64,000 nucleotides of DNA from JAKFWF01 sp031374115 (GCA_031374115.1 JANMNO010000106.1:62001-126000); one strand, 5' to 3'. Shown: positions 52,563 through 61,271, counted from the stretch's first letter. The notes: generated by a model from the letters alone, not told the origin. Program-made: numbers and translations.

Positions 52563-53012
52563 TCATTGTTGCTTTAAAAATGCGGCGTGATCGATCGTGA
52601 CGCCGGGAGCGCCGCGGTGCAAGCTTGCGCGAAAGCGATCGCCTAGCGGCTGTTTGCTGAGCGTCTTTGCATCAACCCTCACGTAAATCGTTTCGGCTTC
52701 GCATGAGACGGCGTCCGTCCCGGCGATGCAAAACTGCGCACGTAGCGTAAAAGACGTCGTGCCTAGTGTCTTCGCGACGATGGCGATCTCGAGCACCTGG
52801 TTGTTGCGCGCAGGTACCCGCCACGTCGTGGTCTGCTTCACCAGCTGCATGTCGAGTGCGGCCGATGCCACTTCCTCGGCAAATCCAATTTGGCGAAAGA
52901 ACTCCATCGTCGCTATATCGATGTAGTCGCCATAGCGCGCGTTGAAGACGACGCCTTGCGCATCGCACTCCTGGTAGCGCACGCGCAGATAGTAACGGAA
53001 GGGTGTGGACAT
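52563..53012 (-). CDS. Acyl-CoA thioesterase, hotdog fold (YbgC/4HBT type)
   Basis: This 149-residue protein, from ATG 53012, starts MSTPFRYYLRVRYQECDAQGVVFNARYGDYIDIATMEFF. This is the 4-hydroxybenzoyl-CoA-thioesterase pattern with the catalytic aspartate (Asp17) in the ECDAQGVVFN block. It would hydrolyse a short or aromatic acyl-CoA. The upstream frame reaches 53051. It follows the lyase gene by 13 bp and precedes the dehydrogenase gene by 33 bp, so it is part of the same operon; the acyl-CoA substrate is unknown. Confidence 0.9.
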   Translation of the reverse strand: MSTPFRYYLRVRYQECDAQGVVFNARYGDYIDIATMEFFRQIGFAEEVASAALDMQLVKQTTTWRVPARNNQVLEIAIVAKTLGTTSFTLRAQFCIAGTDAVSCEAETIYVRVDAKTLSKQPLGDRFRASLHRGAPGVTIDHAAFLKQQ

Positions 53013-53025
53013 CAAGCTCTTCACG

Positions 53026-53925
53026 CTATTCGGCTTTCCGCGCGCCGGCATACCGCAACTCGGCCTCGTAGTAAGCCTCGAAGCCGATCTCTTTACGCAG
53101 GACCGTAAAGTCCATCACAGTTTCCGCGGGATGCCGCCCGGCCATCATGGCCGCCAGGCTGAGCTTGATGGCTTTCATCGCCGACGACATCAAAGTCAGC
53201 GGAAAAATTGCAAAGCCGTAACCAAGCGCCCGCAACTCGTGCATCGGCAGGATCGGCGTTGCGCCACCTTCGACCATGTTGGCCATGTGAATGCCAGACG
53301 CCTCGCGCGTCAGCCGCTGCATTTCGGACGCTGACTGCGGCGCCTCGACGAACAAGATATCAGCGCCCGCGTCGCGAAAAGCGTTGGCGCGCCAAATCGC
53401 CTCGTCGAGACCGTGCATGGCGCGTGCATCAGTGCGGGCAAGGATGAGAATATCGCCACCGCCCTTGCGCACCTCAACTCGCGCGTGAGCGGCAGCCTTG
53501 ATCCGGTCGATTGCCTCCCCGCGATCGACCACCAATTTACCCTTCGTGTGACCGCAACGTTTCGGCGCAACTTGATCCTCGATCATGATGCACGCGGCAC
53601 CGGCAGCGGCGTAGCCTCTCACCGTGCGCTCGACGTTGAGTGCATTGCCGTATCCGGTATCGCCGTCACCGATAACCGGGATCGATGTCGCGGCGCAGAT
53701 GTTGCGTAGTTGGTCGGCGATCTCGCCATAGGAGATAAGCCCGAGATCGGGCTCGCCAAGCCGCGCTGCAGAAACCGCAAAACCGCTCATGAACGTAAAC
53801 GAAGCGCCGGCTTGCCCGATCATCTTGGCCGATAGCGCATCCCAACAGCAAGGCACCATGTGGCAGATGTCATGGGCGAGTAATCGCCTGAGTTTGGCAG
53901 CTTTAGTCGGCATCAGCGTCTCCAT
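53026..53925 (-). CDS. Isocitrate lyase / PEP mutase superfamily enzyme
   Basis: This 299-residue TIM-barrel enzyme has CWDALSAKMIGQAGASFTFMSGFAVSA and IPVIGDGDTGYG with metal-binding Asp87 and Asp89. IMIEDQVAPKRCGHTKGK carries the active-site Cys in KRCGH (122-126), and LARTDARAMHGLDEAIWRANAFRDAGADILFVEAP follows. This is the pattern of 2-methylisocitrate-lyase or oxaloacetate-decarboxylase-like members. The exact substrate is not determined. The start ATG at 53925 overlaps the stop of the TRAP binding-protein gene by 1 base (TGATG); ATG 53913 (MPTKAAK) is the alternative. Confidence 0.85.
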   Translation of the reverse strand: METLMPTKAAKLRRLLAHDICHMVPCCWDALSAKMIGQAGASFTFMSGFAVSAARLGEPDLGLISYGEIADQLRNICAATSIPVIGDGDTGYGNALNVERTVRGYAAAGAACIMIEDQVAPKRCGHTKGKLVVDRGEAIDRIKAAAHARVEVRKGGGDILILARTDARAMHGLDEAIWRANAFRDAGADILFVEAPQSASEMQRLTREASGIHMANMVEGGATPILPMHELRALGYGFAIFPLTLMSSAMKAIKLSLAAMMAGRHPAETVMDFTVLRKEIGFEAYYEAELRYAGARKAE

Positions 53926-54920
53926 CACTTCAACGCAAGCGCGGCGTCATAAACGACCTTTCCAAGAGGCCCTGAGGTTTTCAGAAACTCATTGCGCACG
54001 ACCTCGGCGGATTTTCGGAACGCCTCCACCTCAGTCGCGTTGGGTGCATACACCGTCATCTTGTTCTGCCTCCCAGCCTCGAGCGCTCGCTTCTCGATTT
54101 GCGTAAACTCATTGCGCAGCTTGATCTCAGCGCTCTTTGAGGCCGCCAGTATTATCTGCCGCTCGTCGTCGGCAAGCGTCTGGAAGATCTTTTCATTGAT
54201 CACAACGACAAATTCGATCGCCGCCATATTGGCTACCGTCACCGTATCCATAACCTCCCACAGCCGGCGAGATTTTATGCTGTCGGGGCCCGTCATGCCG
54301 ATGTCGACGGTGCCGCGTTGATATGCGAAATACTGCTCGCCACTGACGATGCTCACGGGCGAGCCGCCGTTGGCCGTTATCCAAGTACCCAAAAGCTTGC
54401 TGAGGGCACGGACTTTCTTTCCCTTGATGTCGGCGGGCGTCTTGATCGGCTGCCCGCCTTTGGACAGCAACACGGTGCCGCCGTAGGGCTGCCACCACAG
54501 TGCTCTGCTACCAGTCGTCGAAATGGCTTCATCGATCGGCCCGCGCACAGCCGAGCCTGCCGTCACGGCGGCGCGCAGCTTGGCATCCGAATCGAACAAA
54601 AAAGGCACGTGAAAAACGTCGACCGCGGGCACATCCGCAGCGAAACGCGCGAGCGACACCACGCCGAGTTCGATCTGCCCGGAGCCGACGGCATTCGGCA
54701 CGTCCTTGTCATCGTACAGTTGCGCGCTATCGAATATTTGGACCTCGAGATTACCGCCGGTTGCCTTCTCGACTTCGTCCTTGAACTGCAGAAGGTTCTG
54801 CCCAAGAATACTTTTCAGTGGCAATTGGACCGTGAGGCGCAAGGTCCTTTTGGCATCGGCTATACCCGCTCCCAATGCAAGCGAAGCGAATGCGGCAACG
54901 AGTGCCGCGAACATCCGCAT
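53925..54920 (-). CDS. TRAP transporter substrate-binding protein (DctP family)
   Basis: This 331-residue exported protein has a signal peptide at 1-23 (MRMFAALVAAFASLALGAGIADA) and then KRTLRLTVQLPLKSILGQNLLQFKDEVEKATGGNLEVQIFDSAQLYDDKDV. DctP landmarks are VPFLFDSDAKLRAAV, ALWWQPYGGTVLLSKGGQPIKTPADIKGKKVRAL, and a C-terminal coiled helical stretch (RNEFTQIEKRALEAGR). It binds an organic acid in the periplasm, perhaps tartrate or a related acid, judging from the dehydrogenase gene. No DctQ or DctM membrane subunit is adjacent, so it would have to use partners encoded elsewhere. It is the first gene of the run. Confidence 0.9.
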   Translation of the reverse strand: MRMFAALVAAFASLALGAGIADAKRTLRLTVQLPLKSILGQNLLQFKDEVEKATGGNLEVQIFDSAQLYDDKDVPNAVGSGQIELGVVSLARFAADVPAVDVFHVPFLFDSDAKLRAAVTAGSAVRGPIDEAISTTGSRALWWQPYGGTVLLSKGGQPIKTPADIKGKKVRALSKLLGTWITANGGSPVSIVSGEQYFAYQRGTVDIGMTGPDSIKSRRLWEVMDTVTVANMAAIEFVVVINEKIFQTLADDERQIILAASKSAEIKLRNEFTQIEKRALEAGRQNKMTVYAPNATEVEAFRKSAEVVRNEFLKTSGPLGKVVYDAALALK

Positions 54921-55050
54921 TGGAAGTCTCCCTGTTCGGTCCCCGCGCCGATCTTTCCGGCCAATTGTTTTATCAGACCTAATGCACTATTAGCAGAGGC
55001 TGCCATATGACCTAAACTTGTGCAAGATCGGCGGATTTCGGAGCATAGTC

Positions 55051-55827
55051 ATGAAAGATGCAAGCAGCATCTCCGTTTATTGGCAACCGGGATGCACCAG
55101 CTGCCTCCGGGCGAAAGAGTTCCTGACACGTCACAATATTCCCTTTCGTTCGCGCAACGTCTTGGCCGATACCAGCGCTTATGAAGAGCTCGAGCGGTTC
55201 GGCATCAAGCGCGTGCCGATCGTTTCGAAAGGCAACGAATGGGTCGACGGCCAATCGCTCAAGGATGTAGCACGGCTCGTCGGCATCAAGCATACGGCGA
55301 CCCGGCAGTACCCGCCTGATGAACTAGTTCGCCGGTTGTTTGCCGTCATCGATGGCGCCTGCCGTTACATCGAGCAGGTGCCGGCGGAACAACTCGAGTC
55401 GATTGTTCTGCCAAATCGCCCGCGATCGCTCACCCAACTCGGGTATCATCTTTTCAATGTCGCCGACGCGTTGGTCGAGCACGAAGAGGGCGTTCCGCTC
55501 ACCTTCGAAGCCTACTGCCGGGAGCCCGCGCCAGGAACGATGTCGAAGCCGCAGTTGCTTGCCTATGGCACACACGTGCGCGAGCGCGTCACCGCATGGT
55601 GGGAGACAACGGGCCAATCCAGAAACTGGAAAAGTCCGGCCGATGTCTATTATGCCGAGCAGACGATGCACGATTATCTCGAGCGCACCACATGGCACGC
55701 TGGGCAACACACCCGGCAACTGATGTGGATGATGGAAAGCACTATCGGAATCATCCCTGACCGGCCAATTGGCCCTGAAACACTTGGTGGTTTACCGATG
55801 CCGGAAAGCATTTGGGACCCCACCTAG
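55051..55827 (+). CDS. Glutaredoxin-DinB fusion protein
   Basis: This 258-residue protein has two parts. Residues 1-80 are a glutaredoxin-like domain with the CxxC Cys15-Thr-Ser-Cys18 (VYWQPGCTSCLRAKEFLTRHNIPF) and the cis-proline segment RVPIV. Residues 90-258 are a DinB-like four-helix bundle with histidines that could bind metal: His133 (GYHLFNVADAL), and His216 and His220 (TTWHAGQHTRQLMWMME). DinB proteins include mycothiol- or bacillithiol-dependent transferases, so a thiol-linked redox or transfer reaction is plausible. ATG 55051 was chosen (MKDASSISVYW). It stands alone and is divergent from the TRAP operon. Confidence 0.85.
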   Translation: MKDASSISVYWQPGCTSCLRAKEFLTRHNIPFRSRNVLADTSAYEELERFGIKRVPIVSKGNEWVDGQSLKDVARLVGIKHTATRQYPPDELVRRLFAVIDGACRYIEQVPAEQLESIVLPNRPRSLTQLGYHLFNVADALVEHEEGVPLTFEAYCREPAPGTMSKPQLLAYGTHVRERVTAWWETTGQSRNWKSPADVYYAEQTMHDYLERTTWHAGQHTRQLMWMMESTIGIIPDRPIGPETLGGLPMPESIWDPT

Positions 55828-56204
55828 CTAGATCGTGGCGGTTAGCGCACCCGTTTTGCTGTACTACTTTGGTCGAGGTCTTAGACTTCGCAATCGATCC
55901 TTAAACGTGCTTGCGATCGACGCAAACATGCGAATTGCGCGTGCGCGCTACATTTGCACCGTTAAACATTTGAATACGTTGAATTCAACGATGGTATCAT
56001 TGACGAAAGCAGGGCGGCTCATTCAAGTACCGATGTACTGCGTTCAGTGCGCGTCTGCGTGCTGGATAGTGTAGGCGGCGTGCCGGCCATAGCCCGCAAG
56101 TTGACTTAACGACTTGCTTTGGCATTGTTTGGTCAAATTTGGCATTGTTTGGTCAAAGAAGAATCGAGCGCATCAACGCGTCTTGAACTGGGAGGAGCCC
56201 ATCT
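55828..56204. other. Intergenic region upstream of the MHS transporter
   Basis: This 377-bp region has no convincing gene; a 79-codon frame at 55835 has no recognisable features. It contains two tandem 20-bp repeats at 56118-56157 and the GGAGGAG ribosome-binding site of the transporter at 56191-56197. A TTGACT at 56101-56106 is a possible -35 element, without a clear -10. Confidence 0.45.
56118..56157. repeat. Two perfect tandem 20-bp repeats upstream of the MHS transporter
   Basis: Units 56118-56137 and 56138-56157 are identical, and each is an imperfect palindrome at its ends (TTTGGC ... GTCAAA). They end 47 bp before the start codon. The form suggests a pair of binding sites for a regulatory protein. 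Confidence 0.85.
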
Positions 56205-58013
56205 ATGTCCACTGCTACAACCGATCTTTCGGTGCGAAGCAAACCGATGACGGCGGAAGAGAAGAAGGTCATCATCGCTTCTTCCGCTGGTACCATCTTC
56301 GAATGGTACGATTTTTACCTTTACGGGTCGCTCGCAGCGGTCATCGGCGCACAGTTCTTCTCGGCCTACCCTGAGGCGACGCGTAACGTCTTTGCCCTCC
56401 TCGCCTTCGCCGCTGGCTTTATCGTTCGGCCCTTCGGTGCGCTCTTTTTCGGCCGCCTCGGCGACCTCATTGGTCGCAAATACACCTTTCTGATCACCAT
56501 CATGATCATGGGCCTAGCGACGTTCTTAGTCGGTTGTTTGCCGAGTTATGAAACGATCGGCACCGCTGCCCCGGTAATTCTTATCATTCTGCGCATGGCC
56601 CAGGGTCTTGCGCTCGGCGGAGAGTATGGCGGCGCTGCCATCTATGTTGCCGAGCATGCGCCTGAGCGCCGTCGCGGTTTCTACACGTCGTGGATCCAGA
56701 CAACGGCCACGCTTGGTCTATTGTTGTCTCTGGTCGTGATCATGTTCACGCAGATTTACGTCAACGCCAACTATCCCGAAGTCAGAGTCGGTGCAGCCAC
56801 GCTCACGCCTTTCAACGCCTGGGGCTGGCGCATTCCGTTCCTGGCATCGATCGTTTTGCTGCTGATCTCTCTCTACATTCGCTTGCAGATGAATGAGAGC
56901 CCGGCGTTCCAAAAGATCAAAGCGGAAGGCTCGATGTCGAAGGCGCCGTTGTCGGAAGCCTTCGGTCAGTGGAAGAATGCCAAGATTGCCCTGCTCGCTC
57001 TGCTTGGCCTCACCGCAGGGCAAGCCGTCGTTTGGTACGCGGGACAGTTCTATGCGCTATTTTTCATGCAAACCATTCTGAAGGTCGACAACTTCACCGC
57101 CAACGTGATGGTGGCGTGGTCGCTGACCCTTGGCACCGCTTTCTTCATCTTCTTCGGCGCGTTGTCGGACAAGATCGGCCGCAAGCCCATTATCCTCGGT
57201 GGCTGCTTGCTAGCGGCGATATGCTATTTGCCGATCGCTGCAACCGGCGGCGGCGTCTTCTCGTGGTTGTCGCGGGCGGCCAACCCGGCATTGACGAAGG
57301 CTTGGGAGTCGGTCCCTGTTGAAGTCCGCACCGACCCGAACGATTGCTCGTTCCAGTTCAACCCGACCGGCACTGCCAAGTTTACCAGTGCTTGTGATAA
57401 CGCCAAGGCAGCTCTCGCCCGCGCGTCCGTCACCTACAAGACGGTCGGCGCTCCTCCGGGCAGCCCCGCAGTCGTGAAGATCGGCAATGTCGAGATCCCC
57501 TCCTACGATACGACGAAGCTCACCGGCGACGATGTCAGGAACGTGCCCGCGGCGTTTGCCAAACGCATGTCCGATGCCATCACGGCGGCGGGCTACCCAG
57601 CGGCAAATAATCCGTCGGTGGTGAAAATCGCGATCGATCCGAAGGCCGGCCTCGCCAACTTTGCGAAGATGTTCGACATCTTCACGGAACAGCGTCTGAC
57701 GATCATCGCGATCCTGACCCTCTTGGTGATCTTCGTGACGATGGTTTACGGCCCGATCGCCGCCGCTCTCGTGGAGCTGTTCCCGACCCGCATCCGTTAC
57801 TCGGGTCTGTCGCTGCCTTATCACATCGGCAACGGCTGGTTCGGAGGACTGATGCCGGCAACCGCCTTCGCCATGGTGGCGCAAACCGGAGACGTGTTTT
57901 TCGGCCTCTGGTACCCGATTGCGATCGCCCTGATGACGGTCGTCATCGGCACCCTGTTTGTGCCTGAGACCTACAAGCGCAATCTGTTCGACGGAAAGTC
58001 AACGCACGGCTAG
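56205..58013 (+). CDS. MFS transporter, MHS-type, with long periplasmic or cytoplasmic insertion
   Basis: This 602-residue protein has the MHS (metabolite:H+ symporter) opening, AGTIFEWYDFYLYGSLAAVIG (29-49). It also has RPFGALFFGRLGDLIGRKYTF and QGLALGGEYGGAAIYVAEHAPERRRGFYTSWIQTTATLG, all conserved in this family. A soluble stretch of about 140 residues (352-490) with Cys381 and Cys397 sits between helices 8 and 9. The helices resume at RLTIIAILTLLVIFVTMVYGPIAAALVELFPTRIRYSGLSLPYHIGNGWFGGL. The substrate is unknown (related proteins take organic acids or osmolytes). A terminator follows, and it converges on a LysR gene. Confidence 0.92.
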   Translation: MSTATTDLSVRSKPMTAEEKKVIIASSAGTIFEWYDFYLYGSLAAVIGAQFFSAYPEATRNVFALLAFAAGFIVRPFGALFFGRLGDLIGRKYTFLITIMIMGLATFLVGCLPSYETIGTAAPVILIILRMAQGLALGGEYGGAAIYVAEHAPERRRGFYTSWIQTTATLGLLLSLVVIMFTQIYVNANYPEVRVGAATLTPFNAWGWRIPFLASIVLLLISLYIRLQMNESPAFQKIKAEGSMSKAPLSEAFGQWKNAKIALLALLGLTAGQAVVWYAGQFYALFFMQTILKVDNFTANVMVAWSLTLGTAFFIFFGALSDKIGRKPIILGGCLLAAICYLPIAATGGGVFSWLSRAANPALTKAWESVPVEVRTDPNDCSFQFNPTGTAKFTSACDNAKAALARASVTYKTVGAPPGSPAVVKIGNVEIPSYDTTKLTGDDVRNVPAAFAKRMSDAITAAGYPAANNPSVVKIAIDPKAGLANFAKMFDIFTEQRLTIIAILTLLVIFVTMVYGPIAAALVELFPTRIRYSGLSLPYHIGNGWFGGLMPATAFAMVAQTGDVFFGLWYPIAIALMTVVIGTLFVPETYKRNLFDGKSTHG

Positions 58014-58035
58014 TTGACCGCTTAAGCAAAAGATA

Positions 58036-58072
58036 CGCCCGGCACCAGAAATGGAGCCGGGCGTTTTCGTTT
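58036..58072 (+). terminator. Factor-independent terminator after the MHS transporter
   Basis: CGCCCGGC (58036-58043) pairs perfectly with GCCGGGCG (58056-58063) over a 12-base loop, followed by TTTTCGTTT. It lies between the convergent transporter and LysR genes and may serve both, since the minus-strand reading also has A-rich sequence before it. Confidence 0.88.
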
Positions 58073-58083
58073 ATGCATCCATT

Positions 58084-58998
58084 TCAGAGCTTGGCACAGA
58101 TATCGCGGATGTTGTCGCGCAGCCAAACGTGACCGGCATCACCGTCGAACCGCTCGTGCCAGACCATATAAAATGGCACCTTCGCAAGGTCGAATGGGAG
58201 CTTGTGAATCGTGAAGTCACCCCACTCCTGGCACAGCTTGGCTGTGCAGATCGGCATGGACGATATGACGTCCAATGCGGTTAACATTTGGATGGCGCTG
58301 AACAATCCCGGCACCGCATATTTCACGACCCGCGCCATTCCTACCGCCTCGAGACGCTCGTTCACCGGCAACACACTCGTCGAGCGCACGGCTGCCACCG
58401 CAACTTGCGGCAATTCCTGATAGAGCTCCTTGGTCAATCCCTTTGCGAGAGCCGCAAAATTCGTTCGCGCGACAATGACGAGCTCCTGCTCAGTCAAAAG
58501 TTCGCAGCGGTAGCCGGGCTCCGTGATCGGCCGGTAGTCCATGGCGATCCAGCAATCGCCGAACCGCAAATCGTTGAGCACGTTGAACGCGCGCGCGTTC
58601 GAAATGCGAAACTGAAGCCCATTGGCACTGGCGGCACGAGCGGCGAGCTCTGGCGTGACCAATGCGTCCGTGCCGGACGGAAAATCGATCACGAAGGTGC
58701 GCGCCTCGGTTTCCGGGTTGAAGGGCTGCTCCGATGCGATACTCGTTTTGATCAGCCCGAGACCGGTTCGCACCCCCGACCAGATATTCGATGCGTAGGG
58801 CGTCGGGCGCAGTCCATGACCCACGCGGATGAAGAGGTCTTGGCCGATAGCGTCACGCAAGCGACCCAGCGATTGGCTGACGGCGGGCGGATTCATACCG
58901 AGCCGGAGCGCTGCGTTCTTGACGGAGCCCTCAGCCATTACCGCGTCGAATACGACAAGAAGGTTCAAGTCGATCTTGGCAAAGTGCGCTTCTGGCAT
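58084..58998 (-). CDS. LysR-type transcriptional regulator
   Basis: This 304-residue protein from ATG 58998 begins MPEAHFAKIDLNLLVVFDAVMAEGSVKNAALRLGMNPPAVSQSLGRLRDAIGQDLFIR, the LysR winged-helix domain with the recognition helix at about residues 36-48. A periplasmic-binding-like effector domain follows. The larger open frame runs to 59343, but the extra 115 codons are unlike LysR proteins. It converges with the MHS transporter. The target and ligand are unknown; the tandem repeats upstream of the MHS gene are one possible site of action. The spacer to the next gene is 230 bp. Confidence 0.9.
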   Translation of the reverse strand: MPEAHFAKIDLNLLVVFDAVMAEGSVKNAALRLGMNPPAVSQSLGRLRDAIGQDLFIRVGHGLRPTPYASNIWSGVRTGLGLIKTSIASEQPFNPETEARTFVIDFPSGTDALVTPELAARAASANGLQFRISNARAFNVLNDLRFGDCWIAMDYRPITEPGYRCELLTEQELVIVARTNFAALAKGLTKELYQELPQVAVAAVRSTSVLPVNERLEAVGMARVVKYAVPGLFSAIQMLTALDVISSMPICTAKLCQEWGDFTIHKLPFDLAKVPFYMVWHERFDGDAGHVWLRDNIRDICAKL

Positions 58999-59228
58999 TG
59001 ATGGAACACACAAATCAACAGTTGGTCGCTTAACAGTCGTCAAAGGCCAGTCGCGATCGAACTCGATAGTAATTGCGCAAGGAAGGTCAGCGTCTGATCT
59101 ATACGTCTGAATTTTAGCATGCTGGCCTGCGCTTTGCGCGACCGAACGATCAATAACAAAAAATATTCGAGTCTGGCCCATCAGGTTAGACGCGTAGATT
59201 GCAAATCTCCCGCGGATTAGAATGAAAT

Positions 59229-60101
59229 TTACGCCGCGGGCGCCGCACCTGCCTTCGGCAACACCTTGGCCGTCAACCAGTTCGCGAATTCGCGCCGGTG
59301 GACGAGCGGGTCCAGGACGTCGGCTCCAATACCGTAGCGCCATGCGATATCTCGGCGAGATGGGTCGAAGTGCAACGCCATGTAATCGGCGGCAAGACTT
59401 TGCAAGTCCGCTTCCGTGCGGGCAAATCCATCCCTGACCAGCCGGACCGAGCGACGACTAAACAATGCGGCGACTTGGGCGAGCGTAAACTCCGGATGGT
59501 ATTGCACGCCCCAGAACGAACGTTCACCGTCCGTGATCTCTGCGGCCTGGATTGCGCTGATCTCGTTGCCGGCTAGAACGCGGGCACCGGCAGGTAATTC
59601 ACTTACCTCGTCTTGGTGTACGCAGACCGCGTCGAACACATCGGCCTTGCCATCGAACATCGCATGAGCGCGGCCCGCCGAATTGACACGGATCTGCCGC
59701 GCGATGCCGATTTCATACCCATTCGGGTTTAGACGTACTTTGCCGCCAAGCGCGACTGCCATCACCTGCAAGCCCCAGCAGCTGCCGAAGCAAGGCACCC
59801 CCGATTGGAACGCCACCCGGGCCAGTTCGATTTGGCTGGTGACTGCGGCCGTCGTCTCATAGGTACTGAGTGGTGACCCTGTCCACGCGATGCCATGGAA
59901 ATCACGCAGCTGCATGCCTTGAGGCAACCGCTCGCCGTCGGCGGCAGCGAGCACGAAGCATTCGAGATTGTCGGGCCCGCCAGGCGTTTGAGACTTCAAT
60001 GCGGCCACATAGTTTTCGCCCGCGCGCGCGCCGCCGAGCGCAACGACTGCCTCTTGGTTGGCGGCGGGGCCGCCGTCGACGACGAGAACGCGTGCCTTCA
60101 T
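59229..60101 (-). CDS. Class I glutamine amidotransferase
   Basis: This 290-residue protein has the catalytic triad of GATase1 enzymes: nucleophile Cys108 in CFGSCWGLQVMAVALGG, and His202 and Glu204 in WGVQYHPEFTLAQV. The N-terminal fold MKARVLVVDGGPAANQEAV and GIAWTGSPLSTYE, and the C-terminal 80 residues, resemble GMP-synthase-like amidotransferases of unknown partner. It would release ammonia from glutamine, or cleave a gamma-glutamyl or similar amide. It lies 68 bp after the Ntn-type gene at 60170-61171 in the same direction, and the two form a likely operon. Confidence 0.88.
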   Translation of the reverse strand: MKARVLVVDGGPAANQEAVVALGGARAGENYVAALKSQTPGGPDNLECFVLAAADGERLPQGMQLRDFHGIAWTGSPLSTYETTAAVTSQIELARVAFQSGVPCFGSCWGLQVMAVALGGKVRLNPNGYEIGIARQIRVNSAGRAHAMFDGKADVFDAVCVHQDEVSELPAGARVLAGNEISAIQAAEITDGERSFWGVQYHPEFTLAQVAALFSRRSVRLVRDGFARTEADLQSLAADYMALHFDPSRRDIAWRYGIGADVLDPLVHRREFANWLTAKVLPKAGAAPAA

Positions 60102-60169
60102 ATGTGCGAGGTCCCTCGTAACCGATTCGGCAGGAGCGTTACGACCCTAGCGCGAAATTTGCGCCATTG

Positions 60170-61171
60170 TCAGGCAGCGTAGTGCAGGACAGCCGTTGCC
60201 GCCCCGTCGCTCTCATAGCCCTGTGCAATAAGGCGGCCCTCCTTTGCATCCGCAATCACCACGAGCCGAGTGAAGCTATTCAGGACGGGCGCTTGGAGCC
60301 AAGGCAAGGTGTCCTCGAACGAAAGCTCGACGGCGGCCATTTGGCAGGCACGTCCCGCACTATCGTTGCCGCGCGGACGCCCATGCCAGCCGGCAGCTTG
60401 CCAATTGTTAGCCGCTACGCCCGCTCCGTCGTGCACGTGCGCTGCCAGTTCAGTTCGTTCGATGACACACGTATCTCCGGGCTTGATGCCCGCGAGACTG
60501 AAGATCGCCGGCGATGCGATCGGCGTCTCGATTAGTAAGCGTCGGGCATCTTGGTATGTTGCAGCACGCTCGAAAGCTTGCCGCAAAAGGTGCGCAGGCG
60601 TGCCATGCGGCATACGCCAGACGTGCCTTTTGTTCATTGCCCAATCGAGGGGAAGAAAGCCGCCACCCGCGCGGCGCATGGGCGCCTGATTTAGGGCTGC
60701 CGAGAACCGGCCCGGCGCCATGCCCTGCAGGACGCCGGTGTAACCGGGCCAAGTCAGCGTGACGAACGATCCAGCGTCGCAATCGACGTTCGCTGCGATT
60801 ATGTTGCGACCGAGCCCCGGGGTTCGCCAATCAAGAACCCGTATCAATCGCGCGGATGCATGATCCGGGCTCGGTCCTACTTTGCAGGTGCAGCCCCATT
60901 CATAATTGACGCTCAGAAAGTATGCACCAGGCCGATCCAGCGTTCGTGCGATCGCGTCGATCTCGGCTAGGTGAGTATTGGCATTCCTGAGCAACCACTT
61001 GCGCGATATGAAGTCGAGCATGCGCAAGGCGCGAGGTGGAACTCCGTTGGTCGCCAAATCGAGCAGTGCGTGCGCACGCGGCAGTTCGGCCGTCAACGTC
61101 GCCGAGGGGAAGTCCCGTCCGACGGTGAGGACCGGTATCGCTGGCAGTGATGGTGGCGTCTGAGCAAGCAT
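60170..61171 (-). CDS. Ntn-hydrolase family amidase (NAAA/acid-ceramidase-like)
   Basis: This 333-residue protein has the pattern of N-terminal-nucleophile hydrolases related to acid ceramidase, NAAA and choloylglycine hydrolase. About 93 residues precede WGCTCKVG, in which Cys94 would be the nucleophile released by self-cleavage. Arg111 and Asp114 follow (LIRVLDWRTPGLG), with the R-x2-D spacing of NAAA, and Asn161 lies in AALNQAPMR. It probably cleaves an amide, perhaps an acylated amine. It is upstream of the amidotransferase gene, and a 25-bp perfect palindrome lies about 100 bp before its start. The substrate is unknown. Confidence 0.78.
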   Translation of the reverse strand: MLAQTPPSLPAIPVLTVGRDFPSATLTAELPRAHALLDLATNGVPPRALRMLDFISRKWLLRNANTHLAEIDAIARTLDRPGAYFLSVNYEWGCTCKVGPSPDHASARLIRVLDWRTPGLGRNIIAANVDCDAGSFVTLTWPGYTGVLQGMAPGRFSAALNQAPMRRAGGGFLPLDWAMNKRHVWRMPHGTPAHLLRQAFERAATYQDARRLLIETPIASPAIFSLAGIKPGDTCVIERTELAAHVHDGAGVAANNWQAAGWHGRPRGNDSAGRACQMAAVELSFEDTLPWLQAPVLNSFTRLVVIADAKEGRLIAQGYESDGAATAVLHYAA

Positions 61172-61271
61172 TCGATAATCCTATCCTTGGCGAAGAGCAT
61201 TTGCCCGCCGAGCCGCTATGTTCGTATTTAGCGTCGGTGCTCTCTTAACTCGCTCCAGACGCTAAAAGATA

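Noticed and set aside
56101..56157. Sigma-54 type promoter in the TTTGGCATTG repeats
   Set aside because: The GG is present, but no GC dinucleotide at the required 10-base distance.
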